DNA of 9,204 nucleotides from Actinomycetales bacterium (GCA_012799425.1 JAAZLF010000147.1:1-9204); one strand, 5' to 3'. Numbered from the stretch's first letter, positions 1-6,207 are shown. Notes: generated from the sequence alone by a model not told the origin. Translations and numbers: made by a program.

Positions 1-45
1 CACCATCCGCAGGGTCTCATCAGGGGCGGGCAGCTGGACGGTCAC
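1..45 (-). CDS. mca: Mycothiol S-conjugate amidase, N-terminal fragment (cut by window edge)
   Basis: Only the first 15 codons lie in the window. Reading leftwards from a GTG at 45-43 they give MTVQLPAPDETLRMV, still open at base 1. A GAGGAG Shine-Dalgarno (bases 55-50 on the minus strand) sits 4 nt before the GTG. Mca proteins commonly begin with a short leader ending L-R-L/M-[MV]-A-V-H-A-H-P-D-D-E, so this fragment stops just before the zinc-binding HPDD motif. Mca cleaves mycothiol S-conjugates into a mercapturic acid and GlcN-Ins, detoxifying electrophiles. The call rests mostly on context: the divergent DUF4307 gene followed by greA is the mca-Rv1081c-greA order known from Mycobacterium. 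A paralogue of the same deacetylase family, such as MshB, cannot be excluded from 15 residues. Confidence 0.62.
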   Translation of the reverse strand, partial: MTVQLPAPDETLRMV

Positions 46-331
46 AGGACTCCTCGGAGACGGCAGGACAGGGAACGGGATCCACGGGGCGGCGCGGGCG
101 CCTCGCGCACGCGGCGGGAGGAGGGCGCACCAGCGTCCGATCGTACGCCACCCCCGCTGGGCGGAACCGGTGACCCCTGACGCATACGGCCGACGGACCT
201 GGCGCTCCAGGCCTGCGGGACGGGCGCTCCGAGCCGATGGCCCTCGAGGTCCCGGGCCGACGTGACGGGCGCCTCGCATCATGTCGCTGCGCTCACGGGA
301 ACGCCTCGGGAGGGTCTGGGAGACTGTGCCC
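46..331. promoter_or_regulatory. Divergent intergenic region between mca and the DUF4307 gene
   Basis: This 286-bp stretch carries no credible gene and must hold the promoters for both divergent neighbours. The best minus-strand -10 candidate is TACGAT at 145-140, which would give mca a leader of roughly 85-90 nt; I see no good -35 partner. On the plus strand I see no convincing -10/-35 pair for the DUF4307 gene. An 8-bp direct repeat GGCGCTCC occurs at 201-208 and 223-230, 22 bp apart (about two helical turns), but such short GC repeats are expected by chance here. Otherwise the region is featureless GC-rich spacer. Confidence 0.4.
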
Positions 332-724
332 ATGAACGATGTCAGGGAACGCCAGGCGGACCGCTACGGCGGGGCCTTCGTCAGCCGCCGCACCGCACGC
401 CTCCTCATCGCTCTCGTCGCCGCGGCGTTCATGGCAGTCGTCCTCTACGTCGGGGTCCAGGTGGCCAGCAGCCCGGTGAAGTCGGAGATCGTCTCCTACG
501 AGCATCTCGCCGATGACGTGATCGCCGTCGACTTCGTGGTGACCATGGATCCCGGCACCGAAGCCAGCTGCCGCGTGCAGGCGCTGAACAAGGGGCGGGC
601 GCAGGTCGGCTTCCTCGAGGCGAGGATCCCCGCCCAGGAGGCGCGCCGCACCTCGCACCACGTCGAGATCTCCACCCAGGGCGAGGCGGTCTCCGCGGAG
701 GTCGTCAGCTGCTCCGCGCTCTGA
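332..724 (+). CDS. DUF4307 family membrane protein, function unknown
   Basis: A 130-residue protein resembling the actinobacterial DUF4307 family (Rv1081c type). In order: a short cytoplasmic, charged N-terminus with the typical R-Y-G near residues 11-13; one transmembrane helix at about 22-44 (LLIALVAAAFMAVVLYVGVQ); and a predicted extracytoplasmic beta-rich domain of about 85 residues. That domain has two cysteines, C80 (in SCRVQAL) and C127, three residues from the C-terminus, which could form a disulfide once exported. No catalytic motif is visible. The ATG at 332 is preferred over the in-frame ATG at 281 because it gives the usual family length and puts a weak GGGAGA (318-323) 8 nt upstream. 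The gene is divergent from mca and 285 nt upstream of greA. A link to mycothiol or envelope thiol chemistry is inference from the neighbour only. Confidence 0.8.
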   Translation: MNDVRERQADRYGGAFVSRRTARLLIALVAAAFMAVVLYVGVQVASSPVKSEIVSYEHLADDVIAVDFVVTMDPGTEASCRVQALNKGRAQVGFLEARIPAQEARRTSHHVEISTQGEAVSAEVVSCSAL

Positions 725-814
725 CCCACCCGCCCAAGGTCCGGCGAGCCCGCCCGGGAGAACTCCGCGGCGCTGCCCGGAGCGTGCCGCGCGGCGCTCG
801 CGGACGGCCCCGCA

Positions 815-841
815 GACGATTACTCGGTGCGCGTAATCGTC
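815..841. repeat. 9-bp perfect inverted repeat, possible operator or terminator
   Basis: GACGATTAC (815-823) is followed after a 9-nt spacer by its exact reverse complement GTAATCGTC (833-841). The arms are AT-richer than the surrounding sequence and no T-tract follows, so a protein-binding site is at least as likely as a terminator for the upstream DUF4307 gene. It lies about 170 nt before the greA start codon. What binds it cannot be told from sequence. Confidence 0.55.
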
Positions 842-874
842 CCGGAGGTCCCCGGGAAAGCGTTCTGCTGTGTG

Positions 875-889
875 TAGAGTATTCCGGAA
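875..889 (+). promoter_or_regulatory. Candidate greA -10 element next to a TTCCGGAA palindrome
   Basis: TAGAGT at 875-880 matches the sigma-A -10 consensus at 4 of 6 positions, and the perfect 8-bp palindrome TTCCGGAA follows at 882-889, about where transcription would start. No good -35 box lies 16-18 nt upstream, so this is a weak promoter call. If used, it would give greA a leader of about 120 nt containing the hairpin at 921-950. Confidence 0.3.
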
Positions 890-920
890 CCGGCATACCG
901 CCGATTCATCATCACCCGCA

Positions 921-950
921 CACGGGGCGCATGAGGACATGTGCCCCGTG
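921..950 (+). promoter_or_regulatory. Strong hairpin in the greA upstream region
   Basis: CACGGGGCGCAT (921-932) pairs with ATGTGCCCCGTG (939-950) around a 6-nt loop, GAGGAC. In RNA this is a 12-bp stem with a single G-U pair (929 with 942). No U-tract follows (next bases ATTCGCG), so it is not a classical terminator. It ends 59 nt before the greA ATG. It could be a leader RNA structure, a protein-binding dyad, or the 3' end of a short leader transcript. Confidence 0.6.
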
Positions 951-963
951 ATTCGCGTATAGG
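934..963 (+). promoter_or_regulatory. Alternative greA promoter (AGGACA / TATAGG)
   Basis: AGGACA at 934-939 (4 of 6 to the -35 consensus) and TATAGG at 958-963 (4 of 6 to the -10 consensus) are separated by 18 nt. Transcription would begin near 970, giving a leader of about 40 nt. The -35 box would fall in the loop and right arm of the 921-950 dyad, so that dyad could then act as an operator instead of an RNA hairpin. This and the 875-880 candidate compete as explanations and are not mutually exclusive. Confidence 0.35.
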
Positions 964-1009
964 GGTGCTTTCCCCGATGCGCACTACCGAGGACGACAGG
1001 AGTGAACCC

Positions 1010-1501
1010 ATGAGCAGCCAGCCTGATGGCGCCTGGCTCACCCAGGACGCATACGACCGCCTGGCCAAGGAGCTCGAGGAGCTCGAGGGTCCCGGACGCG
1101 CCGAGATCACCGAGCGCATCGCCGCGGCTCGTGACGAGGGCGACCTCAAGGAGAACGGCGGGTACCACGCCGCCCGCGAGGAGCAGAGCAAGATGGAGTC
1201 CCGCATCGCGGATCTCCAGCGTCTGCTGAAGCACGCCGTGGTCGGCGAGGTCCCGAAGGACGACGGCGTCGTCGAGCCCGGCATGGTCCTGGACATCTCC
1301 ATGGCCGGCAAGGAGCGCACGTTCCTGCTGGGCAACCGGGAGATCGCCGACGGCGATGACGATCTCGAGGTGTACTCCTCCGAGTCGCCGCTGGGCAGTG
1401 CGCTGCGCGGCGCGAAGGTCGGCGACACGGTCGACTACACCGCACCGAACGGCAAGTCCTTCCCGATCGAGGTCCTCAGGGCCACGCCCTACAAGGCGTG
1501 A
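1010..1501 (+). CDS. greA: Transcription elongation factor GreA
   Basis: A 163-residue GreA, the usual length for actinobacteria. It inserts its coiled coil into the secondary channel of RNA polymerase and stimulates cleavage of the 3' end of backtracked RNA. The N-terminal coiled coil spans about residues 9-82, and its tip carries the acidic pair D45 and E48 in DLKENGGY, matching D41/E44 of E. coli GreA. The C-terminal FKBP-like domain follows, with the signature GSALRGAKVGD at about 129-139. The ATG at 1010 is chosen over an in-frame GTG at 941 because AGGAG (998-1002) stands 7 nt before it and it fits the family length. It probably has its own promoter, given the 285-nt upstream gap, and ends at a strong hairpin terminator. 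Nothing in the protein looks abnormal. Confidence 0.97.
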   Translation: MSSQPDGAWLTQDAYDRLAKELEELEGPGRAEITERIAAARDEGDLKENGGYHAAREEQSKMESRIADLQRLLKHAVVGEVPKDDGVVEPGMVLDISMAGKERTFLLGNREIADGDDDLEVYSSESPLGSALRGAKVGDTVDYTAPNGKSFPIEVLRATPYKA

Positions 1502-1532
1502 CCTCGGCGCCCGCCCTCTGCGGCGGCGCACT

Positions 1533-1580
1533 CGACGAGGCCCCCGTCCCCGGCTCAGCGCCGGGACGGGGGCCTCGTCG
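1533..1580. terminator. Bidirectional intrinsic-type terminator between greA and the AI-2E transporter
   Basis: An 18-bp perfect stem, 1533-1550 with 1563-1580 (core GAGGCCCCCGTCCC), is capped by a further GGC/GCC pairing (1552-1554 with 1560-1562) past one bulged C. It begins 31 nt after the greA stop codon and ends 21 nt from the stop codon of the convergent gene, so it can serve both strands. There is no T-tract on either side, a common situation in high-GC actinobacteria, where strong stems without U-tails are frequently seen after genes. Confidence 0.88.
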
Positions 1581-1601
1581 TGCGACGGGGCGCCGCGCCT
1601 C

Positions 1602-2999
1602 TCAGGCGCCGCTGCCGCGGCCCGGGTCCGAGTCCTCGCCCGCAGCCTCCGTGCCCTCGGAAGCAGCCTGCCCGGCGGCCGCGCCGGCCTCCTCCTGCGG
1701 GGCCTCGTGCTGGGCCGTCGGCACCGCGGGGGCCGACCCGATGGCGGGCGCCCCGGCGGCGGCCGCGGCCGGAGCTCGCACGGGCAGGCGCAGCGACGGC
1801 AGGGACGGGACCGTGAGCTTCCGGCCCCCTCCCTCCTCGGGGGTCGGGCGCTTGCGGGTGAGCGCCGCGAAATGCTCTCGGCTGGCACGGTCCTGGCCGA
1901 GGTCCGGGCTCGGATCGCGGCCCACCACGTACAGCAGAGTCGCGTTGACGAAGGCGAGCAGCGGGATCGCGAACAGCGCGCCGGGGATCCCGGCGACCAT
2001 CGCACCGGCGGCCACGCCGAGGAACACCGCCAGCGGGTGCAGCTCGACGGCCTTGCCCATCAGGAAGGGCTGGAGCACGTTGCCCTCGAGCTGCTGCACG
2101 GCGAGCACGATCACCAGCATGATGACGGCGCCGATCCAGTTGTTCAGGACCAGCACCAGCAGCACCGCGATGGCGCCGGAGGCGATCGCACCGACCAGCG
2201 GGATGAAGGAGAACAGGAACACCAGCAGCCAGATCGGCACCGCGTAGGAGCCGAGCCCCAGCGCCACCATGCCGATCGCGATGCCGAAGGCGTCCACGGC
2301 GGCCACCAGGATCTGGGTGCGCATGTACGCCGACAGCGCCTTCCAGCCGCGACGGAACGCCTCGTGGGTGGGGACGCGGGCCGCGGGCGGCAGGATCCCC
2401 ACCACCCAGCGCCAGATCCCCGCCCCGCCCGAGAGCAGGAAGAACAGGGTGAACAGGCAGATCACGATGCCGGTGACGACGTTGCCGAGCACCGCCGCGG
2501 TGCTGAGCGCGCCGCTGACCAGCTGACCGGAGTACTGCTGGAGCTGCTCGAGCCCCTCGTCGATCGCCGCGTTGATCATCGGGGTGTCGATCTGGAAGGT
2601 CGCGGTCGCCCAGTCCACGAGCCCCTGGAATCCGGTGACGGCCTTGTCCTGGATGTCGGCGAACTGCGCGAAGAGCTGCCGGCCCGCGAGCGTGAACATC
2701 CCGGAGACCACCAGCAGCAGCCCGAGCAGGGCGATGCCGCTGGCCGCTGCGCGCCCCAGGAAGGTGTAGCGGGTCAGGACCTTCACGATCGGGGTGAGCA
2801 GGGAGGCGAGCAGGATCGCGATGAGCACCGGGATCACCAGCGTGGTGATCTGCAGCAGACCCCAGATGATCAGGGCCGATGCGGCGACGACCACGATCAG
2901 GCGCCAGGACCAGGCGGCCGCGCGTCGTACGCCGAGCGGGATCTCCTCCACCTCCGGTGCGAGGCTCGTGGCCCGGGGGGCGGGGCGCAGCTTCGACAT
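1602..2999 (-). CDS. AI-2E family transporter (PerM/TqsA-like, UPF0118)
   Basis: A 465-residue integral membrane protein of the AI-2E transporter superfamily, which includes TqsA (autoinducer-2 export) and various ion antiporters; the substrate cannot be predicted. About eight membrane segments are visible: two near 34-70, one at 85-105, a soluble loop at about 106-165, one at 170-190, then several between 230 and 355. Family hallmarks are FIPLVG at 265-270, EGNVLQPFLMG at 305-315, and a G-x-x-G-x-L-F-A-x-P stretch at about 337-346. The C-terminus (about 395-465) is a low-complexity Ala/Pro/Glu/Gly tail, probably disordered and cytoplasmic. The ATG at 2999 is preferred over an in-frame start 7 codons upstream because AAGGAG lies just before it. 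It is monocistronic, convergent with greA and divergent from the ABC genes. Confidence 0.9.
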   Translation of the reverse strand: MSKLRPAPRATSLAPEVEEIPLGVRRAAAWSWRLIVVVAASALIIWGLLQITTLVIPVLIAILLASLLTPIVKVLTRYTFLGRAAASGIALLGLLLVVSGMFTLAGRQLFAQFADIQDKAVTGFQGLVDWATATFQIDTPMINAAIDEGLEQLQQYSGQLVSGALSTAAVLGNVVTGIVICLFTLFFLLSGGAGIWRWVVGILPPAARVPTHEAFRRGWKALSAYMRTQILVAAVDAFGIAIGMVALGLGSYAVPIWLLVFLFSFIPLVGAIASGAIAVLLVLVLNNWIGAVIMLVIVLAVQQLEGNVLQPFLMGKAVELHPLAVFLGVAAGAMVAGIPGALFAIPLLAFVNATLLYVVGRDPSPDLGQDRASREHFAALTRKRPTPEEGGGRKLTVPSLPSLRLPVRAPAAAAAGAPAIGSAPAVPTAQHEAPQEEAGAAAGQAASEGTEAAGEDSDPGRGSGA

Positions 3000-3034
3000 G
3001 GGACTCCTTCCGCGAGCCACGGCGGCTCAGGGGC

Positions 3035-3040
3035 ATACTA
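3035..3040 (-). promoter_or_regulatory. Candidate -10 element for the AI-2E transporter
   Basis: The minus strand reads TAGTAT at 3040-3035, the most AT-rich hexamer in the divergent spacer and a 4-of-6 match to the -10 consensus. It would give a leader of about 30 nt containing the AAGGAG ribosome site. No convincing -35 box is seen upstream. Confidence 0.35.
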
Positions 3041-3142
3041 ACCGTGCTCATCGGCCGCTCCGCACGCACCGGGGCCATGAGGTCGACGAAGGTCTGCCCC
3101 CGCCCCGCCGAGCGGCGGGCGTCGGCCCGGAGCCCCGCGCAC

Positions 3143-3148
3143 TACCGT
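3143..3148 (+). promoter_or_regulatory. Candidate -10 box giving a leaderless ABC ATPase mRNA
   Basis: TACCGT fits the TANNNT form of actinobacterial -10 boxes and stands exactly 6 nt before the ATG at 3155, so transcription would start at or next to the start codon. The absence of any proper Shine-Dalgarno before this ATG agrees with a leaderless transcript. No clear -35 box accompanies it, so this is a moderate inference. Confidence 0.4.
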
Positions 3149-3154
3149 GGTCCC

Positions 3155-4039
3155 ATGCCCAGCGAGCACCCGTCCCCCTCCCCCGAGCTCCGTTCCCCCG
3201 AGGCGCCCGCCCCGGTGCCCGCCGAGGCACCGCGGCCGGTCGCCGGCGTCGCCGCACCGGTCACCGCCGACGCCCCCGTCCCGGACCGCACCGCGCTGTC
3301 GATCCGCGGCCTGCGCAAGTCCTTCGACAAGACCGAGGTCGTCCACGGCATCTCGCTGGACGTGCCCCAGGGCTCTTTCTACGGGATCGTGGGCCCCAAC
3401 GGCGCCGGCAAGACCACCGTCCTGTCGATGGCGACCGGTCTGCTGCGCCCGGACGCCGGCACCTCCCACGTGCTCGGCTACGACATGTGGGTGGACCCGC
3501 TGCAGGCGAAAGCCCGGCTCGGCGTGCTCGCGGACGGGCTGCGCACCTTCGACCGGCTCACCGGTCGGGAGCTGCTGACCTACGTGGGGCTCGTGCGCGG
3601 GATGAAGCCTGACGTGGTCGAGGAACGCCTCGAGTCGCTGCTGTCCGCCCTGGACCTCGCGGAGGAGGACGGCAAGCTCGTCGTCGACTACTCCGCCGGC
3701 ATGACCAAGAAGATCCTCCTCGCGTGCGCGCTGCTGCACGCCCCGCGCCTGCTGGTCCTGGATGAGCCGCTCGAGGCGGTCGATCCCGTCTCCGCCCAGG
3801 TGATCCGGAAGATCCTCACCGCCTACGTCGACGGCGGCGGGACCGTGGTGCTGTCCAGCCACGCCATGGAGCTGGTCGAGGGCCTGTGCAGCCACGTCGC
3901 GATCATCGCCGGCGGCGAGCTGATGGCCGACGGCACCCTCGACGAGGTCCGTCACGGCGGCAGCCTCGTGCAGACCTTCATCGACCTGGTCGGCGGCGGA
4001 GACGTCGCGGAGGGGAGCCTGTCGTGGTTGGAGTCCTGA
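3155..4039 (+). CDS. ABC-2 type exporter, ATP-binding subunit
   Basis: A 294-residue nucleotide-binding protein that would power the adjacent permease at the membrane; the substrate is unknown. Residues 1-46 form a Pro/Ala/Glu-rich, probably disordered extension. The ABC domain follows: Walker A GPNGAGKTT at 80-88, a Q-loop region near 123-128 that has D127 where glutamine is canonical, a divergent signature YSAGMTK at 179-185 (in place of LSGGQ), Walker B LLVLDEP at 199-205 with catalytic E204, D-loop EAVD at 207-210, and H-loop H236. Divergent signature loops of the YSxGM type are typical of ABC-2 exporter ATPases, so activity is expected. The ATG at 3155 lacks a clear ribosome site but has a -10-like TACCGT 6 nt upstream, suggesting leaderless translation. 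The 3' end overlaps the permease gene by 16 nt, implying coupled translation. Confidence 0.93.
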   Translation: MPSEHPSPSPELRSPEAPAPVPAEAPRPVAGVAAPVTADAPVPDRTALSIRGLRKSFDKTEVVHGISLDVPQGSFYGIVGPNGAGKTTVLSMATGLLRPDAGTSHVLGYDMWVDPLQAKARLGVLADGLRTFDRLTGRELLTYVGLVRGMKPDVVEERLESLLSALDLAEEDGKLVVDYSAGMTKKILLACALLHAPRLLVLDEPLEAVDPVSAQVIRKILTAYVDGGGTVVLSSHAMELVEGLCSHVAIIAGGELMADGTLDEVRHGGSLVQTFIDLVGGGDVAEGSLSWLES

Positions 4040-5736
4040 GCAGCGATCATGCCGCGACCGCCTCTGCGGCGGACGTCCATCACGGCGCGATCTCGCAGAA
4101 GACCCTGATCCGCCTGCAGCTGCGACTGAAGTGGACGCTGTGGAAGCGGTCCTACCGCAAGAACGTCGGCAAGATCATCGGCACCGTCTTCGGGGCCCTG
4201 TACGCCCTGGGCGGCCTGGTGGCGCTGGTGTTCCTGTTCCTGGGCACCACCCTCTGGGCCGGGGAGGGCTCCACCTTCCCCATGATCGTGCGGGGTCTCG
4301 GGGCGGTCACCGTGCTGGCGTGGCTCCTGATCCCGGTGTTCGCCTTCGGGGTGGATGACACCCTGGACCCGCGCGCCTTCGCCCTCTTCCCGCACAGCGC
4401 GAAGCAGCTCCAGCCCGGCATGTTCGGTGCCGCGGCGCTGAGCCTGCCCAGCGTGATCACCCTGCTCGCGATCCTCATCGCCACCGGGTTCGAGCTGCTG
4501 TGGCTGATCGTGTTCGGCCAGGGCGCGCTGTGGATCGTGCTCGCGGCGCTGGCCCTGATCCCGGCGAACCTCGCCGCCTTCGCGCTGTGCCTGCTGCTGC
4601 CGCGCGCCTGGTTCGCGCACTCGGCCAGCCGCACCTCCTCCCGCAGCGGCCGCGAGGTGGGAGGCATCCTCGGATTCCTGCTGATGTTCGTGGTGATCTA
4701 CGGCTTCTCGCTGGGGATGCAGCGCATCGACGAGATGGATTTCGCCGAGCTGGGGCGCTGGATCCCGTCGGTCGTCGAGGCCTTCGCCTGGACGCCGTTC
4801 GGTGCGCTCTTCGCGGTCCCGATGGACCTGGCCGAGGGTCGTGTGCTGCCCGCGCTGCTGCGTGCCCTGATCGGGGCGGCCGCGATCGTGCTGGTGTGGC
4901 TGTGGTGGCGCCGCTCGATCGACCTCGCCCTCACCTCCGCCCTCAGCGGCGACGCCTCCTCGGGAAGCACCAAGGTCTCGCCGCTGGTGCCGCGCTTCGC
5001 CCCCAGGACCGCCTTCGGCGCGGTGATGGGCAAGTCGCTGCGCTACTGGCGGCGGGACACCCGCTACCTCGCGGCGCTCGGTCTGTACCCGGTGATGCTC
5101 GTGTTCTTCGTGGCGATGGGCTACACACTGCCCGACTCGCGCCCGATGATGCTCGGCATGACGATCCTGATGTGCGGCATGACCGGCATGAGCCTGTCCA
5201 ACGAGATCGGCTTCGACGGGCCGGCCGGCTGGGTCAACATCGTCACCGGCCTGCCCTCCCGCGCGAATCTGCTGGGTCGCATTGCCGCGATGGCGCTGCT
5301 GATGGTGCCGGGTGTGCTGGTGGTGACCATCGCGATCCCGCTGCTGTACGGCATGCCCGAGCTGCTGCCGATGACGGTGCTCGGTGCGCTGGGCACGATG
5401 GTCTGCGGCTGGGGAATCTCGACGGTCGTGGGCACGCTGCTCCCCTATCCGAGCTCGCCCCCGGGCACCAACCCGATGAAGGACAAGTCCGCCTCGAGCA
5501 CGAACGCGATGATCGCGATGACGGTGGCGATGCTCGCCGTGTTCGTGCCGCTGCTGCCCGCGATCGGCGTGGGCATCTGGGGCGCGGTCGTCGGCAGCAT
5601 GGCGCTGACCGTCCTCGCCGGGGTGCTGGCGCTGGTCGCCGGGGTGATCACGTTCCTGGTGGGGATCCGGATCTCGGTGGTGCGGCTCGATGCTCGCTAC
5701 CCGGACGTGTTCCAGAAGGTCCGCGCCCACGTCTAG
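4024..5736 (+). CDS. ABC-2 type exporter, large permease subunit
   Basis: A 570-residue polytopic membrane protein, partner of the upstream ATPase. I estimate about 12 membrane segments in two halves: near 54-76, 88-110, 132-155, 157-193 (probably two), 213-232 and 276-296, then a basic cytoplasmic linker (about 297-345), and 347-369, 374-392, 418-442, 447-471 and 494-545 (two). The linker ends in a K-S-L-R-Y-W-R-R-D-T-R-Y stretch at 337-348, and the loop at 474-485 is P/S/G/N-rich; both resemble actinobacterial exporter permeases with the two halves fused. The start is a GTG at 4024 inside the ATPase gene, chosen because GGAGGGGAG (4009-4017) lies 6 nt upstream. The gene ends in a CTAG shared with the convergent rimI gene. 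Substrate unknown. Confidence 0.9.
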   Translation: MVGVLSSDHAATASAADVHHGAISQKTLIRLQLRLKWTLWKRSYRKNVGKIIGTVFGALYALGGLVALVFLFLGTTLWAGEGSTFPMIVRGLGAVTVLAWLLIPVFAFGVDDTLDPRAFALFPHSAKQLQPGMFGAAALSLPSVITLLAILIATGFELLWLIVFGQGALWIVLAALALIPANLAAFALCLLLPRAWFAHSASRTSSRSGREVGGILGFLLMFVVIYGFSLGMQRIDEMDFAELGRWIPSVVEAFAWTPFGALFAVPMDLAEGRVLPALLRALIGAAAIVLVWLWWRRSIDLALTSALSGDASSGSTKVSPLVPRFAPRTAFGAVMGKSLRYWRRDTRYLAALGLYPVMLVFFVAMGYTLPDSRPMMLGMTILMCGMTGMSLSNEIGFDGPAGWVNIVTGLPSRANLLGRIAAMALLMVPGVLVVTIAIPLLYGMPELLPMTVLGALGTMVCGWGISTVVGTLLPYPSSPPGTNPMKDKSASSTNAMIAMTVAMLAVFVPLLPAIGVGIWGAVVGSMALTVLAGVLALVAGVITFLVGIRISVVRLDARYPDVFQKVRAHV

Positions 5737-6206
5737 GACAGGTCGCGCTCCATCACGAGCGCGTCGATCCTCCGCCCGCGGATGCGGTAGTAGCCGCGCC
5801 GGCGGTCGATCTCCCGGTAGCCCGCGGCGTCGTAGAACGCCCGGGCCCGGGGGTTGTCCTCCCGGACCTCGAGCAGCATCCGTTCGGCCCCGCCCGCCCG
5901 CGCCTGGTCCTCGCACCAGGCGAGCAGGGCTCGCCCGATCCCGGCCCCTTCGCGACGGGTGCCGATGGTGTGCAGGTCCGCGACGTCACCGGCGAGCATG
6001 ATCCCGGCGTAGCCGAGCAGCGCCCCCTCGGCCCGGGCACCTTCGGCGGCGAGCACGTAGCGGCGATCGGGGTGCTCGATCTCGGCGGCGAGCTGGAAGA
6101 CGTTCCAGGACTCGTCCGGGAACAGCTCGAGCTCGGCGAAGGCGATCTCCTCGACGTCCTCGAGCGTGACCGGGCGCAGCGTCCAGCCGCCGGCGGTGCC
6201 GGTCAC
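5733..6206 (-). CDS. rimI: RimI-type protein N-terminal acetyltransferase (GNAT)
   Basis: A 157-residue GNAT enzyme that transfers acetyl from acetyl-CoA to protein N-termini; the classic substrate is the N-terminal alanine of ribosomal protein bS18. The acetyl-CoA pyrophosphate loop is RREGAGIG at 84-91. The RimI signature LEVREDNPRARAFYDAAGY follows at 112-130, where E113 and Y125 keep the 12-residue spacing of the E. coli catalytic pair E103/Y115. The C-terminus (Y139-Y140 to DALVM at 148-152) is also typical. The start is a GTG at 6206, one nucleotide after the tsaB stop, with no separate Shine-Dalgarno, so translation probably depends on tsaB. Position after tsaE-tsaB supports RimI over a generic GNAT. 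Its TAG overlaps that of the convergent permease. Confidence 0.92.
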   Translation of the reverse strand: MTGTAGGWTLRPVTLEDVEEIAFAELELFPDESWNVFQLAAEIEHPDRRYVLAAEGARAEGALLGYAGIMLAGDVADLHTIGTRREGAGIGRALLAWCEDQARAGGAERMLLEVREDNPRARAFYDAAGYREIDRRRGYYRIRGRRIDALVMERDLS

Positions 6207-6207
6207 C

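Larger units (their letters stand above)
3000..3154. promoter_or_regulatory. Divergent intergenic spacer, AI-2E transporter / ABC exporter
   Basis: A 155-bp spacer between two divergent transcription units. It holds the AAGGAG site of the transporter (minus strand, within 3003-3009), the TAGTAT candidate at 3035-3040, and the TACCGT motif just before the ABC ATPase. No gene is visible in it. Confidence 0.5.

Noticed and set aside
179..185. Possibility that the ABC ATPase is inactive because its signature loop is YSAGMTK (residues 179-185 of the protein, genome about 3689-3709)
   Set aside because: Walker A, Walker B, catalytic Glu and H-loop are intact, and YSxGM-type signatures are usual in ABC-2 exporters.
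201..230. Direct repeat GGCGCTCC at 201-208 and 223-230
   Set aside because: Only 8 bp and fully GC-biased; likely chance in this composition.
281..331. Upstream ATG extending the DUF4307 protein by 17 residues
   Set aside because: The extension adds Arg-rich sequence, lacks a better ribosome site and exceeds the usual family length.
962..975. GGGG-N6-CCCC mini-hairpin before greA
   Set aside because: A 4-bp stem is too weak and too common in GC-rich DNA to support a call.
941..1009. GTG start giving GreA 23 extra residues
   Set aside because: The ATG at 1010 has AGGAG at good spacing and gives the normal 163-residue length; the extension overlaps the leader hairpin.
3952..5916. Very long open frame antisense to the ABC permease, with other long antisense frames over alr, the AI-2E transporter and tsaB
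   Set aside because: Their translations are rich in Arg, Gly, His, Gln and Asp with no domain or membrane pattern, as expected of antisense frames in high-GC DNA. The opposite strand holds clear family motifs.
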